Source: Nocardioides sp. GY 10127 (GTDB lineage: Bacteria; Actinomycetota; Actinomycetes; Propionibacteriales; Nocardioidaceae). Taken from it: 64,000 nt of DNA. The notes under the pieces are model-generated. The model saw nothing but the letters and a program-made list of their open reading frames with translations. It made no database searches and had not been told where the DNA came from. A program made the translations under genes and the position numbers. The DNA lies in the NCBI RefSeq assembly GCF_004919085.1, contig NZ_STGL01000005.1:372001-436000 (forward strand). Reading direction: 5' to 3'. Shown here piece by piece: positions 1 through 8,088 of this stretch. Every line of letters begins with the position of its first letter. The first letter of the stretch is position 1.

Positions 1-1
1 C

Positions 2-172
2 GGTGCCGCTCGCGGCTCCTGGCTGGCGGCCCGGCGGGTGGGTCGGTGCCACCCGTGGGCGGCGGGCGGGTACGACCCCGTCCCTGGGCACGTGGAGGCT
101 CCGGTGGCGGCACCGACCCCCTCAACTCTTCGCGACGAGCGGCTCGTCGCACCATCCGAGCAAGGAGACTGA
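2..172 (+). CDS. yidD: YidD membrane-insertion efficiency factor, C-terminal part
   Basis: This frame is open from the window edge and ends in TGA just before yidC. The visible 56 residues carry the hallmark YidD end, [15 protein letters not shown] followed by GGYDPVP (residues about 5-27), and then a short variable tail. YidD is a small peripheral membrane protein thought to help YidC insert membrane proteins. It usually sits between rnpA and yidC, and here it ends 3 bases before the yidC start, so the two are probably co-transcribed. Only the C-terminal part is present because the start lies outside the window. The motif is seen directly and the function is family knowledge. Confidence 0.85.
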   Translation, partial: GAARGSWLAARRVGRCHPWAAGGYDPVPGHVEAPVAAPTPSTLRDERLVAPSEQGD

Positions 173-175
173 TCC

Positions 176-1198
176 GTGGGTGCACTCGGCGACCTGCTGA
201 GCCTCATCGGCACGCCCCTCTACTACGCCATCTCGGCGGTCCTCGTGGGGTGGCACTGGCTGTTCACGACGATCGGGATGAACCCCGATGGCGGCATGAC
301 GTGGGCGCTGTCGATCATCGGCCTGACCCTGGTGATCCGGGCCCTCCTGATCCCGCTGTTCGTGAAGCAGATCAAGTCGAGCCGGAACATGCAGCTCCTC
401 CAGCCGAAGGTGCGCGCGCTCCAGGAGAAGTACAAGCACGACCGCGAGAAGCTCGCCGCGGAGACGATGAACCTGTACAAGGAGACGGGCACCAACCCGT
501 TCGCCTCGTGCCTGCCGCTCATCGTGCAGATGCCGATCTTCATCACGCTGTTCCACCTCCTGAACGAGGCGTCCCGGGACTCCGTCCCGCACGGGTTCCT
601 CAACGCCGACCTGGCTGCGTCCTTCGGGTCGGCCACGCTGTTCGGCTCGATCCCCCTGGCGGGCTCGTTCTGGGACTACGGCGTCTGGCGTCCGGAGGGG
701 GAGCTGTCGGTCATGCTCCTCGCGCTGTTCCTCGTGCTGGCCATGACCGCGACGACGTTCTTCACCCAGCGTCAGCTGATGGCCAAGAACATGCCCGCCG
801 ACGCCATGAGCGGTCCCTACGCCCAGCAGCAGAAGATGCTGCTCTACATCCTGCCGGTGGCCTTCGGCGTGGGTGGCGTGGCCTTCCCCATCGGCGTCCT
901 GCTGTACTGGACGACGTCGAACCTGTGGACCATGGGCCAGCAGTTCTACGTCATCCGCAACAACCCTGCGCCCGGCACTCCCGCGTTCACCGCGAAGGAG
1001 AAGCGGGACGCTGCGAAGGCCGCCCGGCACGGGCACGCCCCGGCGGTGGCCGCCGGCGACACCCAGGTGGTCGAGGCGCCGCGTCCGGCGCAGCGCCAGC
1101 AGCCGAAGCGTCAGACGCGCGAGCAGCGGCGCAAGCAGGGCAACCAGTCTTCTCAGGCGTCCTCCGCGGACGCTGACAACAACAACGGAGGTTCGTGA
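176..1198 (+). CDS. yidC: YidC/Oxa1 membrane protein insertase
   Basis: This 340-residue protein inserts and folds membrane proteins, alone or with the Sec translocon. The start is GTG, with AAGGAG about 8 bases upstream. The protein has the short Gram-positive YidC layout without a large periplasmic domain. A hydrophobic segment near residues 43-64 contains the conserved groove arginine (R55, in LVIRALLIP). A charged cytoplasmic coiled hairpin follows (residues about 65-100), then further membrane segments near 115-130, 178-198 and 220-250. The C-terminus is a basic, Gln/Arg-rich tail typical of actinobacterial YidC. Its stop overlaps the next start (TGATG). Identity is secure. Confidence 0.96.
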   Translation: MGALGDLLSLIGTPLYYAISAVLVGWHWLFTTIGMNPDGGMTWALSIIGLTLVIRALLIPLFVKQIKSSRNMQLLQPKVRALQEKYKHDREKLAAETMNLYKETGTNPFASCLPLIVQMPIFITLFHLLNEASRDSVPHGFLNADLAASFGSATLFGSIPLAGSFWDYGVWRPEGELSVMLLALFLVLAMTATTFFTQRQLMAKNMPADAMSGPYAQQQKMLLYILPVAFGVGGVAFPIGVLLYWTTSNLWTMGQQFYVIRNNPAPGTPAFTAKEKRDAAKAARHGHAPAVAAGDTQVVEAPRPAQRQQPKRQTREQRRKQGNQSSQASSADADNNNGGS

Positions 1199-1674
1199 TG
1201 AGCGAGCAGAAGACCCGAGTGGAGGCTCTGGAGGCCGAGGGCGAGATCGCCGCGGACTACCTCGAGGAGCTCCTGGACATCGCCGACCTCGACGGTGACC
1301 TGGACATGGACGTGGAGGGCGACCGCGCGGCCGTCTCCATCATCGGCGCCGACCTCTCGCAGCTGGTCGGTCGTGACGGTGAGGTCCTCGAGGCGCTCCA
1401 GGAGCTGACCCGGCTCGCCGTCCTGCGGGAGACCGGAGAGCGTTCCCGCCTGATGCTCGACGTGTCGGGCTTCCGTGCGCGTCGCCGCGAGGTGCTGGAG
1501 GCGCAGGGCGCCGCGGCGGTCGAGGAGGCCAAGCGGAGCGGCGAGAAGGTCCGCCTCGAGCCCATGACGCCGTTCGAGCGGAAGGTCGTGCACGACGTGG
1601 TCGCTGCTGCGGGTCTGACCTCGGAGTCGGAGGGCGTGGAGCCCCGCCGTTACGTGGTGATCCGCCCTGAGTGA
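1198..1674 (+). CDS. khpB: KhpB/Jag family RNA-binding protein (KH and R3H domains)
   Basis: This 158-residue protein is read from ATG 1198, which has GGAGG 6 bases upstream. The alternative GTG at 1195 would leave only 3 bases. The N-terminal third is acidic. A KH-type domain follows with the GxxG loop GRDG at residues 58-61, and an R3H domain occupies about residues 118-158 ([10 protein letters not shown] and the basic ending [11 protein letters not shown]). In other bacteria KhpB works with KhpA as a global RNA chaperone affecting cell division and envelope homeostasis. It overlaps yidC by one base, in the conserved yidC-jag-rsmG order. The family call is firm and its targets here are unknown. 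Confidence 0.92.
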   Translation: MSEQKTRVEALEAEGEIAADYLEELLDIADLDGDLDMDVEGDRAAVSIIGADLSQLVGRDGEVLEALQELTRLAVLRETGERSRLMLDVSGFRARRREVLEAQGAAAVEEAKRSGEKVRLEPMTPFERKVVHDVVAAAGLTSESEGVEPRRYVVIRPE

Positions 1675-1690
1675 GACGTCGCCTGACGAG

Positions 1691-1704
1691 GTTTCACGTG
1701 AAAC
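1691..1704. promoter_or_regulatory. parS centromere-like ParB-binding site 1
   Basis: The 14-base palindrome GTTTCACGTGAAAC lies between khpB and rsmG. It is an exact match to the core of the bacterial parS consensus. ParB, encoded 2 kb downstream, should nucleate here and spread with CTP. The neighbouring rsmG frame is open through the site but has no ATG or GTG upstream of it. Confidence 0.9.
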
Positions 1705-1711
1705 ACCCCCC

Positions 1712-2443
1712 GTGCCCGCCGAGGCGCGGGGGGTTTTCCGCATCGAGCGGTTGCCGCTCATCGAGCGGTACGCGGACATCCTGGCCTCGGACGGCGTGAC
1801 CAGGGGCCTCATCGGGCCCCGCGAGGTGGCTCGACTCTGGGATCGCCACCTCCTGAACTGCGGGGTCGTGGCTGAGGCCGTGCCGCATGGCGCGCGCGTC
1901 GCCGACGTCGGTTCTGGTGCGGGCCTGCCCGGTCTGGTGTTGGCGATTGCCCGGCCCGACCTCACGGTCACGCTGATCGAGCCGTTGCTCCGCCGCACGA
2001 CCTTCCTGCAGGAGGTCGTCGACGAGCTGGGGCTGGACCACGTGACGGTGCACCGGGGTCGTGCGGACTCGGCCGTGGGTCCGGAGGGGTATGACGTGGT
2101 GACCTCCCGCGCGGTGGCGGGGCTGCCCCGCCTCCTGGAGTGGTCGATGCCGCTGGTCCGTCCCAGCGGGGTGCTGCTGGCGATGAAGGGCTCGTCCGTG
2201 GAGGAGGAGATCCGCGAGGCGGAGGGCCTGTTCGTCGAGCGGGGCTACGGACCGGCCGAGGTGCTGACCGTCGGGGCGGAAGTGCTGGCCCAGCCGACGA
2301 TCCTCTGCCGAGTTCCCTGGGCTGATCCCGGGTCGGTAGCGTGGCCCCCACGTCCCCAGCAGGCTGCTGCGGCCCGATCGCCACGCGACAAGGCTCGTCG
2401 GGAGCGCTCCAACCGAGCGAGGCGCGGGCGACGTGAACGGTGA
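1712..2443 (+). CDS. rsmG: 16S rRNA (guanine-N7)-methyltransferase RsmG
   Basis: RsmG (GidB) methylates N7 of G527 in 16S rRNA using S-adenosylmethionine. In actinobacteria, loss-of-function mutations give low-level streptomycin resistance. The 243-residue product has the family signature [19 protein letters not shown] (residues 32-50), the SAM loop [10 protein letters not shown] (65-74) and [11 protein letters not shown] after it. A basic tail follows the core. GTG 1712 is the only ATG/GTG before the first conserved block because the frame is blocked by TGA at 1658. It has no clear ribosome binding site and the parS site lies directly upstream. In relatives the open frame through parS is translated as VSRET, so a non-canonical upstream start cannot be excluded. 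Confidence 0.93.
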   Translation: MPAEARGVFRIERLPLIERYADILASDGVTRGLIGPREVARLWDRHLLNCGVVAEAVPHGARVADVGSGAGLPGLVLAIARPDLTVTLIEPLLRRTTFLQEVVDELGLDHVTVHRGRADSAVGPEGYDVVTSRAVAGLPRLLEWSMPLVRPSGVLLAMKGSSVEEEIREAEGLFVERGYGPAEVLTVGAEVLAQPTILCRVPWADPGSVAWPPRPQQAAAARSPRDKARRERSNRARRGRRER

Positions 2444-2465
2444 CCATCACTGGTGGTCTCGGGAG

Positions 2466-2529
2466 TTATCCACCGGTGCCGTCGGCACCCTGAGCGTGAG
2501 ATTCCACAGGTGAGCGACATTTATCCACA
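2466..2529. promoter_or_regulatory. DnaA-box-like cluster at the start of parA
   Basis: Three DnaA-box-like 9-mers fall in 64 bases: TTATCCACC (2466-2474), GATTCCACA (2500-2508) and a perfect TTATCCACA (2521-2529). The last lies inside parA codons 4-7. They are AT-rich islands in GC-rich DNA. DnaA-mediated control of parAB, or an outlying part of the origin, is inference. Confidence 0.5.
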
Positions 2530-3556
2530 GAACGACGGGTCCGCCCAGGCCGCGGGAGACGTCACGGACGGCGGCCCCGAGGCCGCTGTTTCACGTGAAA
2601 CGGCCACCGGCGGCTACACGGTGAGGACGGCCGCGGACATGGCCGGCTTCGACGTCGACATCGCGGACGAGGACACGCCCCTGGCACGCGCCACGGAGAA
2701 CACCCTCCTCGCGCGGAACGTCGGACGCAGCCGCGCGCCGCTGGGACGGCCGGCCTCCACGCGCATCGTGGTGATCGCGAACCAGAAGGGCGGGGTCGGC
2801 AAGACCACGTCGACGGTGAACCTGGCGGCGTCCCTCGCGCAGCTGGGCCAGCGGGTGCTCGTCATCGACCTGGACCCCCAGGGGAACGCGTCCACCGCGC
2901 TGAACGTGGACCACCGACGGGGGACGCCGTCCACCTACGACATGCTCGTCGACGGACAGTCCATCGAGGAGGTCGTCACCGTCTCGAGCGAGCACGAGCG
3001 TCTGTGGGTCGTGCCCGCGACCATCGACCTGGCCGGCGCCGAGATCGAGCTGGTCTCGGTCGTGGCGCGCGAGAGCCGCCTCCGGAAGGCGATCCTGGCG
3101 CACCCGTGGGTCGGGGGAGCGGAGGCCGGCGAGGAGCGGTTCGACTTCGTCCTCATCGACTGCCCGCCCTCGCTCGGGCTGCTCACGCTCAACGCCCTGG
3201 TGGCCGGTGACGAGATGCTCATCCCGATCCAGGCCGAGTACTACGCCCTGGAGGGTCTCGGGCAGCTGCTCGAGACGGTGGAGCTCGTGCGCGCGAACCT
3301 CAACCAGGACCTGCGCATCTCCGCCATCCTCATCACCATGTACGACGCGCGCACACGGCTGAGCTCGGGGGTCGCGGACGAGGTCCGTGCTCACTTCGGG
3401 GAGCAGGTGCTCGGCACCGCGATCCCCCGCTCCGTCCGGGTCTCCGAGGCACCTTCGTACGCCCAGACCGTGATGACCTACGACCCGGCCAGCCCGGGGG
3501 CGCTGTCGTACCTGGAGGCGGCCCGCGAGTTCGCGCTGAGAGGGGCGACCTCGTGA
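2510..3556 (+). CDS. parA: ParA chromosome-partitioning ATPase
   Basis: ParA is a Walker-type ATPase that binds DNA non-specifically and, with ParB-parS, segregates the origin region. The 348-residue product has a long variable N-terminus (1-84), the deviant Walker A KGGVGKTT (93-100), the Walker A' region VLVIDLDPQGNAS and the Walker B stretch VLIDCPPSLGLLTLNAL. I place the start at GTG 2510 (MSDIYPQND). An in-frame GTG at 2453 would add 19 residues rich in Arg and His that look non-coding. The N-terminus encodes VSRET through an embedded parS site. The stop overlaps the parB start by four bases, indicating coupling. Confidence 0.95.
   Translation: MSDIYPQNDGSAQAAGDVTDGGPEAAVSRETATGGYTVRTAADMAGFDVDIADEDTPLARATENTLLARNVGRSRAPLGRPASTRIVVIANQKGGVGKTTSTVNLAASLAQLGQRVLVIDLDPQGNASTALNVDHRRGTPSTYDMLVDGQSIEEVVTVSSEHERLWVVPATIDLAGAEIELVSVVARESRLRKAILAHPWVGGAEAGEERFDFVLIDCPPSLGLLTLNALVAGDEMLIPIQAEYYALEGLGQLLETVELVRANLNQDLRISAILITMYDARTRLSSGVADEVRAHFGEQVLGTAIPRSVRVSEAPSYAQTVMTYDPASPGALSYLEAAREFALRGATS
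2588..2601. promoter_or_regulatory. parS site 2, inside parA
   Basis: This is a second exact copy of the 14-base parS core, GTTTCACGTGAAAC, read in frame within parA as part of AVSRETA (residues 26-32). It lies 897 bases from the first site. ParB loading within its own operon could also repress parAB transcription, which is inference. Confidence 0.88.
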
Positions 3557-4575
3557 GCACGCCGCGCCCTCCCCAGCGTCGCGGGCTCGGTCGCGGGCTC
3601 GGGTCGTTGATCCCCACGGCGCCGCCGGCCCCTGAGCCCGACTCCGCGTCCGCTGTCGAGCAGGACTCGACCGAGACGCCGGCCGCCACCTCCCCTGCCG
3701 CCGGCTCCCCGGCGTCCCATATCGCGCCGGCCGCGCCCGAGATGCAGAGCCCGGGCCTCGCCCCCGTGGACGGAGCGTTCTTCGCCGAGCTGGACGTCCA
3801 CGCGGTCCGCCCCAACGCCCACCAGCCCCGTCAGGTCTTCGACGAGGAGGCGATGGACGAGCTCGTCCACTCCATCCGCGAGGTGGGGCTCCTCCAGCCC
3901 ATCGTCGTGCGCGAGGACGGTGACGCCTACGAGCTCGTCATGGGCGAACGCCGGTGGCGTGCGGCTCAGGCAGCGGGGCTCGAGCGCATCCCGGCCATCG
4001 TGCGGCGGACCGAGGACACCGACATGCTCCGGGACGCGCTCCTGGAGAACCTCCACCGGTCGCAGCTCAACCCGCTGGAGGAGGCGTCCGCCTACGCCCA
4101 GCTCCTCGAGGACTTCGGGTGCACTCACGAGGAGCTGGCGCAGCGGATCGGCCGTTCCCGGCCCCAGATCTCCAACACGCTCCGGTTGCTCCGCCTCAGC
4201 CCCGCTGTCCAGCGACGCGTCGCGGCCGGCGTCCTGTCCGCCGGCCACGCGCGCTCGCTCCTGGCCGTCGACGACCCGTCCCTGCAGGACAAGTTGGCTC
4301 AGCGCGTCGTGGCGGAGGGCATCAGCGTCCGGGGTCTGGAGGAGATCGTGGCGCTGGGCGGCCCGGAGGAGGGCGCTGCGCGACGACCCGCTCGCCGTCG
4401 GCCGACGGCCCCCGGACTGACGGAGATCGCCGATCGGCTCAGCGACCGCCTGGAGACCCGGGTCAAGGTGGATCTCGGCCGCAGCAAGGGCAAGATCACC
4501 GTCGAGTTCGCCACGATGGACGACCTGCAGCGCATCCTCGGCATCCTCGAGCCCGGCGACCAGGCCGACAACTAG
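3553..4575 (+). CDS. parB: ParB/Spo0J centromere-binding CTPase
   Basis: ParB binds parS, hydrolyses CTP and slides on DNA to build the partition complex. The 340-residue product starts at GTG 3553 inside the parA stop (GTGA overlap). It begins with the typical GLGRGLGSLIP, then a 60-residue Ala/Pro-rich linker. The CTP-binding region includes QPRQVFDE (91-98) and GERRWRA (131-137), followed by ENLHRSQLNPLEEA. A helix-turn-helix (EELAQRIGRSRPQISNTLRL) reads parS. A basic linker (RRPARRRPTAP) leads to the C-terminal dimerisation domain (about 285-335). The gene is followed by a nested palindrome and a strong hairpin terminator. Confidence 0.95.
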   Translation: MSTPRPPQRRGLGRGLGSLIPTAPPAPEPDSASAVEQDSTETPAATSPAAGSPASHIAPAAPEMQSPGLAPVDGAFFAELDVHAVRPNAHQPRQVFDEEAMDELVHSIREVGLLQPIVVREDGDAYELVMGERRWRAAQAAGLERIPAIVRRTEDTDMLRDALLENLHRSQLNPLEEASAYAQLLEDFGCTHEELAQRIGRSRPQISNTLRLLRLSPAVQRRVAAGVLSAGHARSLLAVDDPSLQDKLAQRVVAEGISVRGLEEIVALGGPEEGAARRPARRRPTAPGLTEIADRLSDRLETRVKVDLGRSKGKITVEFATMDDLQRILGILEPGDQADN

Positions 4576-4613
4576 CGATAGGGCAATATGTCGACATAAC
4601 GACTTATCGCTAG
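4572..4613. repeat. AT-rich nested palindrome downstream of parB
   Basis: Nine-base arms CTAGCGATA (4572-4580) and TATCGCTAG (4605-4613) are perfect inverted repeats. They enclose a perfect 12-base palindrome, TATGTCGACATA (4587-4598). The outer arm begins within the parB stop codon. The block is far more AT-rich than its surroundings and lies between convergent genes, so it is not an ordinary operator. I do not recognise it. Confidence 0.6.
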
Positions 4614-4633
4614 GTAGACAGCATCAGGCAACA

Positions 4634-4667
4634 CGAAGGGGCCCGGTCCACGGACCGGGCCCCTTCG
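4634..4667. terminator. Bidirectional hairpin terminator between parB and the acyltransferase
   Basis: A perfect 16-bp stem (CGAAGGGGCCCGGTCC, 4634-4649, with its complement 4652-4667) closes on a 2-base loop. It lies between two convergent genes. There is no long U-tract, as is usual in high-GC actinobacteria. Confidence 0.85.
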
Positions 4668-4707
4668 TCGTCGTGCGGGGCCGCCCCTCGAGGGGAGGGG
4701 CCGAGCT

Positions 4708-5481
4708 CTACTTCTTCTTGGCCTTGCGCTGAGCGGCCCGCTTCGCGGCGCGCTCCCGCCGCTCGGCGGACTCCAGCGCGAGCGCCTCCTCGAGGGTGGG
4801 TGCGCTGCCACCGAAACGAGCCGGCAGCCACCAGGACCCCGGGGGCTGCTCGGCGGCGGGGTAACCCTCGATCGTGTCGGTGAGCATGGCGGCCATCCGC
4901 TCCTGGAGCTGGACGTTCTCCGCCTCCGGGTCCTCGCCGCTCGGGTGCAGCGCCTCACCGACCATGATGTGGATGCTCTTGCCCCGGGAGAAGTCCTTGG
5001 GGTGCCCCTTGGTGAGCATGCGCTGGGTGCCCCACAGGATCACGGGCACCACCGGGACGCCGGCGGAGGCGGCGATCCGCACGGCACCGCTCTTGAACTC
5101 CTTGAGCTCGAAGGAGCGGGAGATGGTCGCCTCCGGGAAGATGCCCACTGCCTCACCGCGGCGCAGGTAGTCGACGGCCTTGAGGTAGGAGCCCTGACCC
5201 TCGGCGCGGTCCACCTCGATGTGGTGGAACGACCGCATGAGCGGGCCACCCACGGGGTGGTCGAAGATCTCCTTCTTGGCCATGAAGCGCACCAGGCGCC
5301 CGGACGGGTTGGCGGCCAGGCCCCCGTAGATGAAGTCCACGTACCCGATGTGGTTGTAGGCGAGGAGAACACCGCCCTCGCGCGGCACGTTCTCGGTGCC
5401 CGTCATGGTGATGTGCTGGTCGAGCAGACGGAAGGCCGTCTTGGCCGCCACGATGATCGCGGGGTACGTGAGGTCGCGCAT
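4708..5481 (-). CDS. 1-acyl-sn-glycerol-3-phosphate acyltransferase family protein (PlsC-like)
   Basis: This is a 257-residue member of the PlsC/LPLAT superfamily, which transfers acyl chains to lysophospholipids. The catalytic block NHIGYVD (residues 43-49, the NHx4D motif) is visible. FPEA (in GIFPEATISRS) and VPVVPVILWG, family motifs III and IV, are also present. The C-terminus is a highly charged Ala/Arg/Lys helix ending KRAAQRKAKKK, probably a membrane- or nucleic-acid-contacting tail. The start is ATG 5481 with GGGAGAG upstream, since a longer frame upstream is Pro-rich and unlikely. The acyl acceptor cannot be told from sequence. Confidence 0.88.
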   Translation of the reverse strand: MRDLTYPAIIVAAKTAFRLLDQHITMTGTENVPREGGVLLAYNHIGYVDFIYGGLAANPSGRLVRFMAKKEIFDHPVGGPLMRSFHHIEVDRAEGQGSYLKAVDYLRRGEAVGIFPEATISRSFELKEFKSGAVRIAASAGVPVVPVILWGTQRMLTKGHPKDFSRGKSIHIMVGEALHPSGEDPEAENVQLQERMAAMLTDTIEGYPAAEQPPGSWWLPARFGGSAPTLEEALALESAERRERAAKRAAQRKAKKK

Positions 5482-5586
5482 GGCGAGACTCTCCCACACC
5501 CACCTGGGTGCCGTCCGTGGGGAGTCGGGACCGGGTAGCGGCCCGCTCCACCCCGCAGGGTCCACCGGGACGAACCCGGCAGGCGG

Positions 5587-6900
5587 TCAGGAGAGGTCGA
5601 CGCTCGGGTTGTCGTAGCCGCTGGAGACACCACGCGGCGCGGACGTCGCACCGAACATCGTCCGGAGCTCGAGCTCGGCCTCGACCACGCCCGCCAGCCG
5701 CCGCACGCCCTCGCGGATGCGCTCGGGGGTGGGGTAGCAGAACGAGAGCCGCATCGACTGCGAGCCGAACCCGTCCGCGAAGAACGCGGTGCCGGGCACG
5801 TAGGCCACGCGCGCGGTGACGGCACGGGGCAGCATCGCCTTCGCGTCCACGCCCTGCGGCAGGGTGAGCCACACGTAGAAGCCGCCGTCCGGGACGTTCC
5901 AGCTGCACCCCTCGGGCATGAGGTCCTCGAGGCCCTGGATGGTGGCGTCCCGACGCTCGCGGTACATCTCCCGGAACTGCTTGATCTGGCCCTGCCAGTC
6001 GTGGTTGGCCAGGTACGCGGAGACGGCCATCTGCGAGAACTGCGGGGGGCACAGCGTCGCCGACTCCTGCGCGAGCACCATCTTCTCGCGCACGGCCGGC
6101 GGGCACAGGGCCCAGCCGACGCGGAAGCCCGGCGCGAAGGTCTTGGAGAACGACCCCAGGTAGATGACGTTGTCCGGGTCGTCGGCCCGCATGGCCCGGT
6201 TGGGCTCCCCGTCGAAGCCCAGGAGGCCGTACGGGTTGTCCTCGAGGACCAGGACGCCCTCGCGGCGGCAGATCTCCAGGATGCGCGTGCGCCGCTCGGC
6301 GCTCAGCGTCACCCCGGCGGGGTTGTGGAAGTTGGGGATCGTGTAGAGGAACTTGATCCGGCGTCCTGCGCGACGACACCCGGCGATCGCCTGCTCCAGG
6401 GCCTCGGGGACGAGCCCGTGGGCGTCCATCTCGGCGTGGACGACGTCGGCCTGGTAGGCGCGGAACACGCCGAGCGCGCCGACGTACGACGGTGCCTCGC
6501 AGATGACCACGTCGCCCGGGTCGCAGAAGATCCGCGTCACCAGGTCGACGGCCTGCTGGGAGCCGACGGTCACCACCACGTCGTCCGGGTGCGCCTCGAT
6601 GCCCTCCAGGCGCATCACGTCCGTGATCTGCTCGCGGAGGAAGGGCACGCCCTGCCCCGAGCCGTACTGCAGGGCCACGGTGCCGTGCTCGGCCACGAGG
6701 TCACCGATCGCGTGGCCCACGACGTCCAGCGGGAGCCCGGAGATGTTGGGCATGCCGCCGGCGAGCGACACGACCTCCGGCCGGGACGCCACGGCGAACA
6801 GCGCCCGGATCTCGGACGCCGTCATCCCGCTGGTGCGGGCGGCGTACCGGTCGACGAACGAGTCGAGGCGGGTGCTGGTGCGGGCGGGCAGAGACTCCAT
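5587..6900 (-). CDS. PLP-dependent aminotransferase, class I/II fold (2-aminoadipate aminotransferase-like)
   Basis: This 437-residue fold-type I aminotransferase resembles the LysN/MocR-catalytic-domain group, which acts on aromatic, branched or 2-aminoadipate substrates. The Schiff-base lysine is K253 in SFSKTFAPGFRVGW. Other conserved elements are LQYGSGQG (77-84), the substrate/PLP stretch TIPNFHNPAG (187-196) and the Arg anchor near the C-terminus (MRLSFCYP). There is no GntR helix-turn-helix in front, so it is a stand-alone enzyme. It is divergent from the GNAT gene, with a 96-base spacer containing a perfect hairpin. The real substrate is unknown. Confidence 0.87.
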   Translation of the reverse strand: MESLPARTSTRLDSFVDRYAARTSGMTASEIRALFAVASRPEVVSLAGGMPNISGLPLDVVGHAIGDLVAEHGTVALQYGSGQGVPFLREQITDVMRLEGIEAHPDDVVVTVGSQQAVDLVTRIFCDPGDVVICEAPSYVGALGVFRAYQADVVHAEMDAHGLVPEALEQAIAGCRRAGRRIKFLYTIPNFHNPAGVTLSAERRTRILEICRREGVLVLEDNPYGLLGFDGEPNRAMRADDPDNVIYLGSFSKTFAPGFRVGWALCPPAVREKMVLAQESATLCPPQFSQMAVSAYLANHDWQGQIKQFREMYRERRDATIQGLEDLMPEGCSWNVPDGGFYVWLTLPQGVDAKAMLPRAVTARVAYVPGTAFFADGFGSQSMRLSFCYPTPERIREGVRRLAGVVEAELELRTMFGATSAPRGVSSGYDNPSVDLS

Positions 6901-6954
6901 GATCCCCCTAGCATGAAGGATGCGGCGCGCCGACGCACGCGCCGGTCACGAACT

Positions 6955-6977
6955 GGTCAGCCCCGAGGGGGCTGACC
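6955..6977. repeat. Perfect 10-bp hairpin in a divergent promoter region
   Basis: GGTCAGCCCC (6955-6964) and GGGGCTGACC (6968-6977) form a perfect stem with a GAG loop, ending 19 bases before the GNAT start. It may be an operator or a leader hairpin of the GNAT gene. It is not a classical terminator because the flanking genes diverge. Confidence 0.5.
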
Positions 6978-6996
6978 GCGGGACGGAGGGGCGGAG

Positions 6997-7641
6997 ATGG
7001 CTCGACGTGGGGTGCCGCTGACCGTCGACCGGCTGGAGGCCACGGGGTCCCCGTGCGCGCGCTGCCTCTTCTGGGAGCTCGATCCCGTCCGCCGCGACCG
7101 GGTGGCCGAGGAGGAGCGCGCCGAGGAGAAGCTCGCCCTCGTCTCCGAGCGGCTGCGCGACTGGGGGTCGTGCGGACGGGTGGTCGTGGTCGACGGGCAG
7201 GAGGTCGCCCACGTCCTGTACGCGCCTGCCGCCCACCTCCCGGGCGCCGGGGCCTTCCCCACGGCCCCCGCCTCCGAGGACGCCGTCCTCCTGGCCGGCC
7301 TGTGGGTGCACCCGGACCACCGGGGCGCGGGCCTCGCCCGGCTCCTGGTGCAGCAGGCGGCCAGGGACCTGACGGTCAGGGGCGTGCGGGCCATCGAGGC
7401 CTTCGGGTCCACGGGTCGCGCCCCCGGCTGCACGATCCCGACGGAGCTGCTGGCCCGCGTCGGCTTCCGCACGCACCGGCCCCACCCGGTGACCCCCCGC
7501 ATGCGGATGGACCTGCGCACCACGGTGAGCTGGCGCGACGAGGTCGAGGCCGCGCTCGGCCGGCTGGCCGGGGTCGTCCGACCCGTCCCGGCCCCGGACG
7601 GCCGCGTCCCCGCCGTCCGGAGGGACGACGGGGACGCGTAG
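6997..7641 (+). CDS. GNAT family N-acetyltransferase
   Basis: This is a 214-residue GNAT-fold acyl-CoA transferase. The acetyl-CoA pyrophosphate-binding motif A is LWVHPDHRGAGLARLLVQQA (residues about 101-120). A CxxC pair (PCARC) sits near the N-terminus, unusual for the fold and perhaps metal- or redox-related. The start ATG 6997 follows GGAGGGGCGGAG, a strong ribosome binding site. It is the only plus-strand gene in the trx-par interval and converges on trxA. Similar proteins occur beside the thioredoxin genes in related actinobacteria, from memory. The acceptor is unknown. Confidence 0.85.
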   Translation: MARRGVPLTVDRLEATGSPCARCLFWELDPVRRDRVAEEERAEEKLALVSERLRDWGSCGRVVVVDGQEVAHVLYAPAAHLPGAGAFPTAPASEDAVLLAGLWVHPDHRGAGLARLLVQQAARDLTVRGVRAIEAFGSTGRAPGCTIPTELLARVGFRTHRPHPVTPRMRMDLRTTVSWRDEVEAALGRLAGVVRPVPAPDGRVPAVRRDDGDA

Positions 7642-7658
7642 GTCGGTGCGGGGCGGGC

Positions 7659-7982
7659 TCAGATGAACTCGGCGAGCTCCTTGAGGAGCACCGCCTTGGG
7701 ACGGGCGCCCACGATGGTCTTGACGACCTCGCCGCCCGAGTAGACGTTGATCGTCGGGATGCCGGTGACCCGGTAGGAGGCCGGCGTCACCGGGTTCTCG
7801 TCGACGTTCATCTTGAGGAAGGTGACCTTCTCGCCGTGCTCGCCGGCGAGCTCGTCCAGGATCGGGGAGACCTGGCGGCACGGACCGCACCACTCGGCCC
7901 AGAAGTCGACCAGCACCGGCTTGTCCGACTTGAGCACCGAGGTCTCGAACTCGGCGTCGGTCACTGCGTCCATGTTGCCCAC
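7659..7982 (-). CDS. trxA: Thioredoxin
   Basis: This is a 107-residue thioredoxin with the redox centre WCGPC (residues 31-35) in the standard context VLVDFWAEWCGPCRQ, and the cis-proline loop TGIPTI. It reduces protein disulfides and is itself reduced by TrxB, encoded just upstream on the same strand. I chose GTG 7982 (MGNMDAV) because AGAAGGGA sits about 8 bases before it. ATG 7973 is an alternative that shortens the protein by three residues. It shares an operon with trxB and so probably its SigR-type promoter. Identity is secure. Confidence 0.95.
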   Translation of the reverse strand: MGNMDAVTDAEFETSVLKSDKPVLVDFWAEWCGPCRQVSPILDELAGEHGEKVTFLKMNVDENPVTPASYRVTGIPTINVYSGGEVVKTIVGARPKAVLLKELAEFI

Positions 7983-8088
7983 GGGGATGTCCCTTCTGGT
8001 TGGTGGAGCCGACGGTGGGTCGACTCGGTGGTTCGTGCGGTAGGAGGTGAACACGAGCCCTGACGGTCGTGTTCCCGCCCGGTCGGGC

